A stretch of DNA of 56,923 nucleotides from Crocinitomicaceae bacterium (GTDB lineage: Bacteria; Bacteroidota; Bacteroidia; Flavobacteriales_D; Crocinitomicaceae): the NCBI GenBank assembly GCA_029238665.1, contig JAQWFQ010000033.1, positions 1-56,923 on the forward strand, read 5' to 3'. Made by a program: the position numbers and the translations under genes. Position 1 is the stretch's first letter, and each line of letters begins with the position of its first letter. Below are positions 1 through 8,211 of this stretch, in pieces. The notes beneath the pieces are model-generated. The model worked only from the letters and a program-made list of their open reading frames with translations, was not told where the DNA came from and did no database searches.

Positions 1-1
1 G

Positions 2-343
2 GGAAGTGCAGATGAATTAACAAGTGCTTTGGATCTAATTAATGTGGTTCCAAATCCATACTATGCATATTCTCAGTATGAGCGAAACAGGTTGGATACA
101 CGTGTAAAAATTACAAACCTACCAGAGCGTTGTACGGTTAAAATTTACAGTACAAATGGAAAGCTTGTAAGAACATTTAAGAAAGATAATTCAATAACCT
201 CAATTGATTGGGATTTAAATAATCACAAGAACATTCCTGTGGCGGGAGGTGTTTACTTAATACATGTAGATGTACCTGGAGTAGGAGAGAAAGTACTGAA
301 ATTCTTCGGTGGAATGAGACAAATTGACTTACAAGGTATTTAA
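2..343 (+). CDS. C-terminal end of a large secreted protein (5' end outside window)
   Basis: The reading frame is open from the first bases of the window and ends at TAA 341-343, so only the last ~113 residues are visible. They look like a T9SS-type C-terminal domain: a VVPNPYYAYS start, a β-strand pattern, KIYSTNGKLVRTF, then GGVYLIHV and a short tail ending in DLQGI. From general knowledge, this kind of tail ends very large (>1000 aa) Bacteroidetes extracellular proteins, and the gene often sits directly upstream of a PorV/PorQ-like protein, as here (19-nt gap). A TTG at 29 could be read as a start but the frame runs upstream of it, so this is a partial gene. It is probably not PorU, whose tail differs. 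The cargo's function cannot be told from this fragment. Confidence 0.75.
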   Translation, partial: GSADELTSALDLINVVPNPYYAYSQYERNRLDTRVKITNLPERCTVKIYSTNGKLVRTFKKDNSITSIDWDLNNHKNIPVAGGVYLIHVDVPGVGEKVLKFFGGMRQIDLQGI

Positions 344-362
344 TTAGCTAAAACGATTTGAA

Positions 363-1430
363 ATGAAAAATTCAATATTTAAAATAAAGAATACATTAAT
401 AATAGGAGCGGCGATTTTATCGAGCTTTGGTGCTAATGCTGGAAATGAAGATCGTGTTGGTTCTGCTGGTGCGTCTCACATGTTAGTTAACCCATGGGCA
501 CGAAGTGCTGCAGCAGGTGACGCTGGAATTGCAAATGCAAACGGGTTAGATGCAACATTTACTAATATTGCTGGTTTAGCGTTTACCGAAAAAACACAAA
601 TTAAATTCAACTATTCAAATTGGATGGGGAATGCAGGTATTTCGTTAAACAGTGCAGGTATTGCGCAACGAATTACAGAATCTGATGTTATTGCAGTTAG
701 TGTTCAGTCAATGAACTATGGTGACATTCAGATGACTACTGTAGCAAATCCAGAAGGGAACATTGGTTTCTTTTCTCCAAGAGCAACAGTATTTAATTTA
801 GGGTATGCCAGAACATTTTCTAGTTCAATTTATGGAGGAATTAATTTTAAGGTAATTTCTGAAAGTATTTCAAACTTGAAATCTTCAGGTGTTGCTATTG
901 ATGCAGGTATCCGATATGTAACTGGTGAACAAGATCAAATTAAATTTGGTATTGCACTTAAAAATGTTGGACCTACAGTAAAGTTCAAAGGCGATGGTTT
1001 AGCAAATCAAGTGTTTTATACGGCAACAGGAAGTGTAGCAACATTAGAGCAACGTTCCGCGAGCTATGAATTACCTTCTTTATTGGTAATCGGTGGTTCG
1101 TATGATTTCATTTTAAATGAGAAAAATAAAATCAATCTTGCATTAGGATTCACAGCAAATTCATTCTCTTCAGATCAGTTCCGTTTAGGCTTGGATTATG
1201 CAATGGTTTCTAATAACGTTGCCTTTAATTTAAGAGGTGGTTTTGTTTATGAGAAGAACCTATTCAATGCAGAAAATAGATCTAACGCTTTAGTTGGACC
1301 AACTGCTGGTTTCTCTGTTGATGCCTTAGTGGGTGAAAACAAAAGTGCTTTAGGTATTGAATATGCTGCTCGTTTTGCAGGTGTATTTGGTACTATCCAC
1401 ACGGTTGGTGCTACAATTAGCTTAAAGTAA
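363..1430 (+). CDS. PorV/PorQ-family outer-membrane β-barrel protein
   Basis: A 355-aa protein with an N-terminal signal peptide (about residues 1-26, ending ANA). The mature part starts with the family-type segment GASHMLVNPWARSAAAGDAGIANANGLDATFTN in pieces (the 'AR/AAAGDAG' motif around residues 45-60). The rest is alternating amphipathic β-strands typical of a FadL-like outer-membrane barrel, ending in a hydrophobic/aromatic-alternating C-terminus. In the T9SS, PorV carries cargo from the translocon to the attachment complex and PorQ acts as a partner of PorZ. Which subgroup this belongs to cannot be fixed by eye. It follows the secreted protein gene by 19 nt, so the two are likely cotranscribed, and a strong terminator follows. 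I infer a cognate export or anchoring role for the upstream protein. Confidence 0.75.
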   Translation: MKNSIFKIKNTLIIGAAILSSFGANAGNEDRVGSAGASHMLVNPWARSAAAGDAGIANANGLDATFTNIAGLAFTEKTQIKFNYSNWMGNAGISLNSAGIAQRITESDVIAVSVQSMNYGDIQMTTVANPEGNIGFFSPRATVFNLGYARTFSSSIYGGINFKVISESISNLKSSGVAIDAGIRYVTGEQDQIKFGIALKNVGPTVKFKGDGLANQVFYTATGSVATLEQRSASYELPSLLVIGGSYDFILNEKNKINLALGFTANSFSSDQFRLGLDYAMVSNNVAFNLRGGFVYEKNLFNAENRSNALVGPTAGFSVDALVGENKSALGIEYAARFAGVFGTIHTVGATISLK

Positions 1431-1454
1431 AGAAATAAAAAACATATTGTAATC

Positions 1455-1485
1455 AACAAGAGAGTCCATTTTGGGCTCTCTTGTT
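1455..1485 (+). terminator. Rho-independent terminator after the PorV/PorQ gene
   Basis: AACAAGAGAG at 1455-1464 pairs with CTCTCTTGTT at 1476-1485. The stem continues inward with TCC/GGG (one G·T pair) around a 5-nt loop. A T-rich stretch follows. It separates the PorV/PorQ gene from greA and argues against any greA start upstream of 1510. Confidence 0.85.
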
Positions 1486-1509
1486 TGGTTTAATAAAACA
1501 AGCGTAATA

Positions 1510-1983
1510 ATGTCTCAAATTAACTATTATACAAAAGAAGGCTTACAAAAGTTGAAAGATGAGTTGTCTGAAATGGAAAATGTTCAACGACCTATCATTT
1601 CAGCTCAAATAGGTGAAGCAATAGACAAGGGAGATTTATCTGAAAATGCAGAATATGATGCAGCAAAAGAGGCTCAAGGTATTCTGGAAACAAAGATATC
1701 TCGCCTAAAGGATGTGGTTGCTAATGGACGCGTTATTGATGATACAAAGATTGATAACACAAGAATTTTCATTTTATCGACTACAAAAATTAAAAATGTT
1801 AAAACCAACCAAGAAATGGTTTTAACAATTGTTGCTGAAAATGAAGCAGATTTAAAGTCAAAGAAAATTAGTATCGAGTCGCCATTTGGTAAAGGATTAT
1901 TGGGGAAGTCTGTTGGCGATATAGCGGATGTAAATACTCCTAATGGCTTATTGCAATTTGAAATATTGGAAATTACACGATAA
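1510..1983 (+). CDS. greA: Transcription elongation factor GreA
   Basis: A 157-aa protein of normal GreA length. It rescues backtracked RNA polymerase by stimulating cleavage of the extruded RNA 3' end. The N-terminal coiled coil (about residues 1-75) shows the family signatures YYTKEGLQKLKDEL and ...DLSENAEYDAAKE, where the acidic D/E tip residues lie in the D-L-S-E-N-A-E-Y segment. The C-terminal FKBP-like domain carries IESPFGKGLLGKSVGD. The ATG at 1510 is chosen because it gives the usual MSQINYYT start and lies beyond the terminator hairpin. An in-frame extension to 1471 would begin inside that hairpin. It overlaps the next gene by one base (TAATG), so the two are translationally coupled. 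Confidence 0.96.
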   Translation: MSQINYYTKEGLQKLKDELSEMENVQRPIISAQIGEAIDKGDLSENAEYDAAKEAQGILETKISRLKDVVANGRVIDDTKIDNTRIFILSTTKIKNVKTNQEMVLTIVAENEADLKSKKISIESPFGKGLLGKSVGDIADVNTPNGLLQFEILEITR

Positions 1984-2372
1984 TGTCTACGTTGTTCACT
2001 AAAATTGTAAAGGGTGAAATACCTTGTCATAAAGTGCTGGAATCAGATAAGTTTCTAGCCTTTTTGGATATTATGCCTATAAAAAAAGGGCATGTTTTGG
2101 TGATACCTAAAGTTGAAGTTGATTATCTTTTTAGCCTAGAAGATGATTTACTTGGCGAAATGATGGTCTTCGCTAAGCAAGTTGCAAAAAAAATAGAACG
2201 CGTTTTTCCATGCAACCGAATTGGGGTAACTGTAATCGGTTTAGAAGTTCCTCACGCGCACATTCACTTAATTCCAATTAATGCACTAGACGACATGAAT
2301 TTTGCGAAAGAAAAGCTAAATTTAAGTGCAGAAGAATTAGCCAGTATTGCATCTAAAATTGCTGAAGCTTAG
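1983..2372 (+). CDS. HIT-family nucleotide hydrolase/transferase
   Basis: A 129-aa histidine-triad protein. The HxHxHxx motif is seen at H91-A-H93-I-H95-L-I-P, and the N-terminal part starts with the usual FTKIVKGEIPCHKV. HIT proteins hydrolyse or transfer nucleoside phosphoramidates and dinucleotides in the cytoplasm; the exact substrate cannot be predicted. The start overlaps the greA stop by one base. A greA-HIT pair is a common arrangement in Bacteroidetes and suggests a shared mRNA. Confidence 0.93.
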   Translation: MSTLFTKIVKGEIPCHKVLESDKFLAFLDIMPIKKGHVLVIPKVEVDYLFSLEDDLLGEMMVFAKQVAKKIERVFPCNRIGVTVIGLEVPHAHIHLIPINALDDMNFAKEKLNLSAEELASIASKIAEA

Positions 2373-2436
2373 TTTATAAGTTTCATTTTATACCTTTTGG
2401 GATATTGTGCTATTTTAAACTCATTAGCTCTTATTT

Positions 2437-3510
2437 ATGAAGGTCAATAACGGAATTAGCAGTAAAATCTTAAAAAGAGCATTCATTTTTTTGAGTGTCT
2501 TGTTTACTTGCCAGGTGGCAAATGCATCTGATACGGAGCCAATCAAATTGTTATTTATTGGAAATAGTTACACACAGATGAATGAAATGCCATCTCTTTT
2601 ACAAAAGATGGTATCTAGGTCGGGTAAGAATTCAATTATTGAGCGAAGTACAGAATCAGGGGCCTCGTTTAAGGACCACTCAGAGCGTGCAGATATGTAC
2701 GACGCCATAAAGAGCAGAAAGTGGGATTACATAATACTACAGGGCTATAGTCGAGAGTTAAGCTATACACCTGGTTATATTGATACTGAAACGGTACCGT
2801 ACCTCAATAAAATTATGGATTCTATACATGCGAGCAATGCGTGTACAACTGTTTTATTCTTTATGACATGGGGCTATGAAAATGGTTTTTTAGATCGAGA
2901 AGAAGTTAATACATATGAAAAGATGGCAGACAGTATAAAACGTGGTTACCGTTATGTCGGCTCATTGTACAATGCTCCAGTTGTTCCAGTTGGAATGGTT
3001 TGGAAGTCTGCAAAACAAAAAAAAGGAGTAGGTCTATATGCATCTGATGGCGCACACCCAAACATTAAAGGATCCTATTTAGCTGCGTGTACGTTTTATC
3101 ATGTACTCTTTAATGAATTACCTCAATACACGCTTACAACATCCCTTAGTTCAGGTTTAGCTTTGACTATACAAGAGGAGGTTAATCGGTTTATGACAGA
3201 AAATAAAATGCGTTATAAATGGAATGAGAATACATTTTCCTTAGTTCCTTTTACAACAGCTGAAGGGGAGCACACATTAACTTTTTCAAGTGACTTTCCT
3301 TTGGCAACTACAATTAAATGGTCATTTGGAGATGGATCATATTCTGAAGCTTTGAGCGGAAGACATGTGTTTAAAAAACCGGGAACGTATAAGGTTACAA
3401 TTGAAGCTCAAGAACGTTGTGGATTGAAAATTCAGCAAAAAATAATAACCTTCGAAAAGTTTAAGAGGAGAAGATTTAAGTGTTTGTTTCGAAGAAATAA
3501 GCGCCTTTAA
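2437..3510 (+). CDS. Secreted SGNH-like (DUF4886-type) hydrolase with PKD domain
   Basis: A 357-aa protein. Residues 1-30 form a signal peptide (charged start, hydrophobic FIFLSVLFTC, ANA cleavage site). Residues ~36-235 resemble SGNH/DUF4886 hydrolases: a GNSYT block with Ser44 as likely nucleophile, and DGAHP with Asp204 and His207 as the other catalytic residues. Residues ~260-345 form a PKD/Ig-like domain (WSFGDGS, HVFKKPGTYKVTIEA). The last ~15 residues are strikingly basic (KRRRFKCLFRRNKRL) and no T9SS sorting domain is present. Enzymes of this clan remove acyl groups from carbohydrates or lipids; the substrate here is unknown. It ends tail-to-tail with the next gene (4-nt overlap). Confidence 0.72.
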   Translation: MKVNNGISSKILKRAFIFLSVLFTCQVANASDTEPIKLLFIGNSYTQMNEMPSLLQKMVSRSGKNSIIERSTESGASFKDHSERADMYDAIKSRKWDYIILQGYSRELSYTPGYIDTETVPYLNKIMDSIHASNACTTVLFFMTWGYENGFLDREEVNTYEKMADSIKRGYRYVGSLYNAPVVPVGMVWKSAKQKKGVGLYASDGAHPNIKGSYLAACTFYHVLFNELPQYTLTTSLSSGLALTIQEEVNRFMTENKMRYKWNENTFSLVPFTTAEGEHTLTFSSDFPLATTIKWSFGDGSYSEALSGRHVFKKPGTYKVTIEAQERCGLKIQQKIITFEKFKRRRFKCLFRRNKRL

Positions 3511-4685
3511 TTACGGTACTTTTTTAGTTTAAATAGATTCAGTACTCTTTTCTTGATTCCATCAAAGAATTCAAAATAGTTGATGAAAACGACAAATAAC
3601 CCAATGAATAATGCGGCTCCCAAAATAGCTTCAACTCCACTAAGTGAGTGCTTCATAAATTGATTTAGCCCAAAGCCAAAAATACCACCATACAGAATAA
3701 CGACGTGAATGATATAAATTGGCAGTGTATTCTGACCAATCTTGAGAAAGAGCTCTCCTTTAAAGTTAATCCATCGATCAACAAGCATTAAAACCCCTAA
3801 GGCTATAAATACCTGCCCCATTCTACCATAGAGCCATGCATTTTGAACAAGATTTAAATCGATATTAATTAGCTCTAAGCCATCATCTAAAAATAAACCT
3901 ATACTTCTACCAAAAGTATTTAATAGGACGCCCACACCTATAAAAGTAAGTGAAAACCAATATTTTTTCACGTGATCTTGAAAGCGAATGATTAATGCGC
4001 CCACCATTCCTCCATATAATGTAAAGGCTATCCATGGAATAATTGCAAAAACGGATCTTGGTCCGTGAACAATATTTTGAATGACTTGCGGTGCATTTAC
4101 AGGAAAGTAAATCCCATCACTGACTTGTTTTGTTGAAGGGTAGAAGCAAAATATAATTGTACCCGCAAGAAAGTAATATAGATAAAGCGGACCTTTGTTG
4201 ATTAATTTATACAACCCAAAAATCAAGAGTAAGAATATGATGCCAACACCAATAGATTGAAGTACGTGGAAGGCATAGATCCATGGGTGTTCATGGTTGA
4301 ATGTATTGGTGATATAGCGCAGGTTTAGCTGTAGCATATAACCCCAAAATAACAACTCTAATGCCCTTTTGAATCCTTTTTGAACCCGAGGATTCTTGGC
4401 AAATCCAGCTTGTTTATTTCGTGCAAGTAGATAAACAAAAACAACGCCGGTAACTACAAAGAATAGGGGAGCGGTGAACCCTTTCATAAAATACCACCAA
4501 TCAAAAAAAAGGTATCCAGATGTCCCTTTTTCCTTGATCAATTTGATCATTGGTTTAAAGTTACTGAATGTATGCTCGATAAAATGACCTTCAAGCATTA
4601 GAAGGATCGCAAAAGACCTTGCCATGTCGATGAACTTTAATCGAACTTTTGGTTTTGCTATAATTTCAGCGTGTTCTCCGTGCAT
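3507..4685 (-). CDS. DUF1624/heparan-α-glucosaminide N-acetyltransferase-like membrane protein
   Basis: A 392-aa integral membrane protein with roughly ten hydrophobic segments. Near the N-terminus it has RLKFIDMARSFAILLMLEGHFIEH, which corresponds to the conserved RxxxxDxxRGxxI...H region of DUF1624/HGSNAT-type and related acyltransferase-3-like families. Such proteins transfer acetyl or acyl groups across the membrane to sugars. The next transmembrane helices carry FTAPLFFVVTGVVFVY, also typical. It stands alone on the minus strand, 49 nt downstream of the OmpA-like gene. Function is assigned by family only; a YeiB-like relative is an alternative. Confidence 0.7.
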   Translation of the reverse strand: MHGEHAEIIAKPKVRLKFIDMARSFAILLMLEGHFIEHTFSNFKPMIKLIKEKGTSGYLFFDWWYFMKGFTAPLFFVVTGVVFVYLLARNKQAGFAKNPRVQKGFKRALELLFWGYMLQLNLRYITNTFNHEHPWIYAFHVLQSIGVGIIFLLLIFGLYKLINKGPLYLYYFLAGTIIFCFYPSTKQVSDGIYFPVNAPQVIQNIVHGPRSVFAIIPWIAFTLYGGMVGALIIRFQDHVKKYWFSLTFIGVGVLLNTFGRSIGLFLDDGLELINIDLNLVQNAWLYGRMGQVFIALGVLMLVDRWINFKGELFLKIGQNTLPIYIIHVVILYGGIFGFGLNQFMKHSLSGVEAILGAALFIGLFVVFINYFEFFDGIKKRVLNLFKLKKYRN

Positions 4686-4734
4686 TTTTTTAGTTGAAGT
4701 GTAAAAATAAGATATTCTAAATAATCGGAGACAT

Positions 4735-6966
4735 TTATTCTATTTCAGTTGAAATGAATAGCTGAAGCTCTTCCGTACTGTTTTTTAATTGAATTGCGAT
4801 TGATTTTACGGTTAACCCACTCAAGTTAGATGTGTTGATGCGCATTGTGACGGTTGTTTTTTCTCCGGGTTGAAGTACTGACTTTCCGACATTGGCCTTG
4901 GTACAATTACATGGAGCACTAAGCCCATTGATTTCAATAACGTCGTTCGATTTATTTTTAATGAGAAATGTAGCTTCCAGTTGTTGACCTTGTTTAGATT
5001 TCCCTAGATCAATAACAGGGGTTAATGTTGTTAATGCAAATTCTTTTTCATCTAAAAAACTGATGCTTTGAATTTCAATTTTCCGTTCTATTGCAGCGGC
5101 ACGAGAATAAATCGAATTTTGAACGTCATTCGGATTGTCACTGGTTAATTGATTGGCTGTATACTCCCCAAAAGGAACTTGTGAAAAGGTCAATTTACCT
5201 CCGTTAACAGCTGTGGCCTCCAAATATTTTACGAGTACACCATTGTTATACGATCGCATGTAATTTACAAGCGAATAAATCCGTCTTTTTGTTAAGTGAA
5301 CATTGTAGTTTGTTTTTGCGAGCGGGCTAGCCAACCCTTTTACAGTAATGTTAATTTTTGCACCGCGGTCTAGTTCTTCTAACAATAACTTTGTAAACAA
5401 TGCTAAGTCAGAGACGCCTTTATCAATATACTCAATAAAAAAGTCTTCAATGTCTGCTTTAGCTTCGTTTGCTTTTACACCTGTTAACCCTGCTGCATAC
5501 TCTTTTTTATAAGTATCAATCATTGCAGTATATGAATTGTAGGATGTGATATAGTTCACTTGCGTGGTTGTGTCTCTGGACCGTGGGTTTGGCATGTCAT
5601 TATGGAAGTACAAGGTAACAGGCAGTCGCTTGTTTAGTGAGGCCAAGGTTTCTTCTTTTGTTTTTAGAGTACTCTCATGGTGGGGCGTGACTACAAAAAT
5701 ATCGCTACAGCAGGTTGGGTTTTTACTGTAGAATACTCCCAATCGGTTAGAGCTTACAAATTCACGATTTTGCTTATTGAAATAATAGAGGTCATTGGCT
5801 GAGCTATTTATAGGAATCCCTGCATTTATAGGTTTCTCCCATTTTGTAGTGAACTTGGAGTAGTGTACATCAAAACCTCCAAATCCATTGTGCCATGTCG
5901 AGGAAAAGTAGAGTCTTTTTCTTGTTGAATCCCACCATGGTGAAATATCATTATCAATCGTATTAACGGCATTAATTGATCGAACTCGACCATATTGATT
6001 TCCATTTGTAATGGTACAGTAATAGATGTCTAATCCACCTTTACCACCGTCTCGATTTGAGGCAAAAAACAACACCTCATCCCCTTCAATTTTGGCTATT
6101 GATGGCATTGTTGTATTTGAACCTGGTTGATTGATTAACGCGCTTAATGAATCAATATAACTCCATTTATTATTTGAATATTGAGCTACCAATATTTTAC
6201 ATAAATAGTTATAGCCGTTGTCGCTACATTTACTAAAATAAAAACGACTACCATCTAGCGAGAACGATCCATTTCCTGTGTTAAATTTTTCAATAAAAAG
6301 TGCTTTTAGCGGCTCCGAATTGTTAAACGAATTACTGTCAATATTACTCGTGTATAGCGATGTTGTGTATTTTTTACTGTAAACTTCTTCCGCTTCGTTA
6401 ATCGAATCTGCCCTCAAGCTTGAAAAGAATAATTGATTGTTATAAATGCCATGACCAAACTCTGAATTTTCTGTATTTACAGTTTCTGGAAGGCGTTCTA
6501 GTTGGGCTGAAGTGTCAATGATTGCTGATTTAGCCCAAACAATACTTTCAATTTCTTTTTTTGCTTTTAGGTAGTGATAGCCTTTTTTTTTCTTGTAGTA
6601 TTTCTTTTTTGCGCGTTTAAAGGTTTCTAAAGCAGTGTTGTAATTTCCATTTTGCTTTTGCATTAAGCCTAAATTCAATAAACTTGCGCTGTATATCCTT
6701 GCTTCTTCACGATCATAAACTTTAGCGTAGTAATATGCTGCTTTTCGATAATCTTTGTAAGCCTTTGCCGTTTCAGCATATTTCCAAAGTATGTCTACAG
6801 AATTGGAGTCGATGTTTAAGGCTTTTTCATAGTACTGCATAGCATAGAAATAATCGCCTTTATCAAATTGATCTTGTGCAAAATCAAGGTATTTTTTCAA
6901 GTTGTTTTGACCAAACAGAGCGCTCGAAAACCCAATGAATAGAACTATTAAATATAGTCTGGACAT
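4735..6966 (-). CDS. OmpA-family lipoprotein-like protein: TPR, PD40 propeller, OmpA, DUF1573
   Basis: A 743-aa protein with signal peptide MSRLYLIVLFIGFSSALFGQ. Residues ~25-140 are TPR-like (KYAETAKAYKDYRKAAYYYAKVY). Residues ~165-430 contain WD40-like/PD40 propeller blades (LFFSSLRADS, VLFFASNRDGGKGGLDIYYC, LYFSSTWHNGFGGFDVHYS). Residues ~520-645 are OmpA-like with the peptidoglycan-binding helix NYNVHLTKRRIYSLVNYM and closing RKIEI. Residues ~655-743 look like DUF1573, with LSAPCNCTKANVGKSVLQPGEKTTV. The first three domains match the architecture of PorE and SprF-partner OmpA proteins that link the T9SS/gliding apparatus to the cell wall. The extra DUF1573 tail is unusual. It overlaps the PorP/SprF gene by 19 nt and is certainly its operon partner. 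Confidence 0.8.
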   Translation of the reverse strand: MSRLYLIVLFIGFSSALFGQNNLKKYLDFAQDQFDKGDYFYAMQYYEKALNIDSNSVDILWKYAETAKAYKDYRKAAYYYAKVYDREEARIYSASLLNLGLMQKQNGNYNTALETFKRAKKKYYKKKKGYHYLKAKKEIESIVWAKSAIIDTSAQLERLPETVNTENSEFGHGIYNNQLFFSSLRADSINEAEEVYSKKYTTSLYTSNIDSNSFNNSEPLKALFIEKFNTGNGSFSLDGSRFYFSKCSDNGYNYLCKILVAQYSNNKWSYIDSLSALINQPGSNTTMPSIAKIEGDEVLFFASNRDGGKGGLDIYYCTITNGNQYGRVRSINAVNTIDNDISPWWDSTRKRLYFSSTWHNGFGGFDVHYSKFTTKWEKPINAGIPINSSANDLYYFNKQNREFVSSNRLGVFYSKNPTCCSDIFVVTPHHESTLKTKEETLASLNKRLPVTLYFHNDMPNPRSRDTTTQVNYITSYNSYTAMIDTYKKEYAAGLTGVKANEAKADIEDFFIEYIDKGVSDLALFTKLLLEELDRGAKINITVKGLASPLAKTNYNVHLTKRRIYSLVNYMRSYNNGVLVKYLEATAVNGGKLTFSQVPFGEYTANQLTSDNPNDVQNSIYSRAAAIERKIEIQSISFLDEKEFALTTLTPVIDLGKSKQGQQLEATFLIKNKSNDVIEINGLSAPCNCTKANVGKSVLQPGEKTTVTMRINTSNLSGLTVKSIAIQLKNSTEELQLFISTEIE

Positions 6967-7958
6967 ATTCTATGTGTTATTTGTTTAGGTTTAAAGTGAT
7001 TTAAAATATAGCGAATAGCTATTTCAAAGCCTCCCCGAGCTCTACTGGCAGGAGTGAGTTTTGAGAAGTTGATGTCATAGCTTAAGCCTACAAACCAACG
7101 CTGATAATCCATGCCGACAGAAAGTATACCTGCATCGTTGTTTCGATACCATAAACCACCATAAAGTGCACGGTATTGTCCAAGTTTATTGATCAATGTA
7201 TATTTTATAGAAGATCCAACAACAAGTTCACGGTATTTTCCTTGCGTTGAAATACTAAAGCTAGGTAGTAAGTCCCAGTCATAATTGAGTTTGTAGATTC
7301 CTTTTCCAAACAGGTTTACACGAATATCACGTTGAATAACCTCGTTGTAAAAGCCTTGATTAGGTTTGTTTAGGTTGTAGGCACCAAGCCCAATAGTAAA
7401 ATTTAATCGTTCGGTTTTGTAGAATTGATAGATTGCGCCAAGCCCTATAGAAAAGTTTGTTTTACGGTCTACTTGAAGTAGTTCGTTTGTGGGAAGGGTA
7501 GGGTTGTAAGCTATTCCATCATATTGATTGTCGAAGTAATAGTGGTTAAAATCTAATTGTCGGTGGTTTATGCCCATGTTTATTCCTGGACGAATCGTGT
7601 GGGTGGAATCGTTTGTTAATTTAAACTGGTATGAGACATTTCCTTGAACTTCAATGGTTCTTAGGCTTCCGTCTCCAGTCACATCATGAAAGAAGAGCAT
7701 TCCATACCCCAAGTTTTTAATGCTTGGTGCGTTGGCATCAACAGACAATGAAATGGTGCTGTAGGGGCGGGTAACGGACCTCCATTGATCTCTAAAATTA
7801 CCTGAAAACCGAACGTCGCCTTTAAAATGGCCTGTATTTCCAGGGTTTTGAAAAATGGGGTTAGCATTAAATTGGGACCAATGTAAATCTTGACTGTATG
7901 CCATTGAGCTTATGAAAAGACAAAAGATAAAATGCGGTATGATTTTTAACAATTTCAT
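6948..7958 (-). CDS. PorP/SprF family type IX secretion outer-membrane protein
   Basis: A 336-aa protein with signal peptide (residues 1-22, ending AYSQ) followed by the family hallmark DLHWSQFNANPIFQNPGNTG, FSGNFRDQW and β-barrel strands ending in aromatic residues (WYRNNDAGILSVGMDYQRWFVGLSYDINFSKL). PorP/SprF proteins are outer-membrane components or cargo-specific partners of the T9SS; SprF is needed to put the type B adhesin SprB on the surface. No sprB-like adhesin gene adjoins it here. The nearest upstream genes are a sigma factor and a mini-protein. It is followed with a 19-nt overlap by its OmpA-type partner. Partner cargo could be the two type B proteins at 32-35 and 39-42 kb (inference). 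Confidence 0.88.
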   Translation of the reverse strand: MKLLKIIPHFIFCLFISSMAYSQDLHWSQFNANPIFQNPGNTGHFKGDVRFSGNFRDQWRSVTRPYSTISLSVDANAPSIKNLGYGMLFFHDVTGDGSLRTIEVQGNVSYQFKLTNDSTHTIRPGINMGINHRQLDFNHYYFDNQYDGIAYNPTLPTNELLQVDRKTNFSIGLGAIYQFYKTERLNFTIGLGAYNLNKPNQGFYNEVIQRDIRVNLFGKGIYKLNYDWDLLPSFSISTQGKYRELVVGSSIKYTLINKLGQYRALYGGLWYRNNDAGILSVGMDYQRWFVGLSYDINFSKLTPASRARGGFEIAIRYILNHFKPKQITHRICPDYI

Positions 7959-8001
7959 TGATTAGATGAAGTTACTAAAAAAGAATGTAGGGGAGCGAAT
8001 T

Positions 8002-8211
8002 CTAGTTCGATTCTAGAAGTACGAGAAGTAAAACAAGGCCAATAATGAGCAGTAACACAAAAAGTTTCGGGTCTTTGTATAGTGGGTGTTTACCACGCTT
8101 TACTATTTTTTCGTAGTCGTGATGTAGTCGCGAAAAATCTTTCTGACGTCTAATTTGCTTAGCCGATGGATTGCGCTCTTTTTTGTCTTTATTTAAAATG
8201 AATTTTCTCAT
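8002..8211 (-). CDS. Small basic protein with a C-terminal transmembrane anchor
   Basis: A 69-aa protein. The start is taken as ATG 8211, whose first bases overlap the sigma-factor stop (ATGA). A TTG five codons upstream is possible but unnecessary. Residues 1-48 are strongly basic and hydrophilic. Residues ~49-66 form one transmembrane helix (LFVLLLIIGLVLLLVLLE), leaving almost nothing beyond it, so it is a tail-anchored inner-membrane protein with its body in the cytoplasm. I do not recognise the family. Tight coupling to a sigma factor makes a sigma-regulating role possible, but no anti-sigma motif is visible. Confidence 0.75.
   Translation of the reverse strand: MRKFILNKDKKERNPSAKQIRRQKDFSRLHHDYEKIVKRGKHPLYKDPKLFVLLLIIGLVLLLVLLESN

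Noticed and set aside
29-343. A separate 104-aa gene starting at TTG 29
   Set aside because: The frame stays open to the very start of the window and the protein looks like the tail of a large secreted protein, so it is a partial gene, not a small complete one.
2-1430. A porU-porV pair
   Set aside because: PorU often precedes porV in Flavobacteria, but the tail seen here does not look like the end of PorU; the PorV/PorQ family call is kept without a gene symbol.
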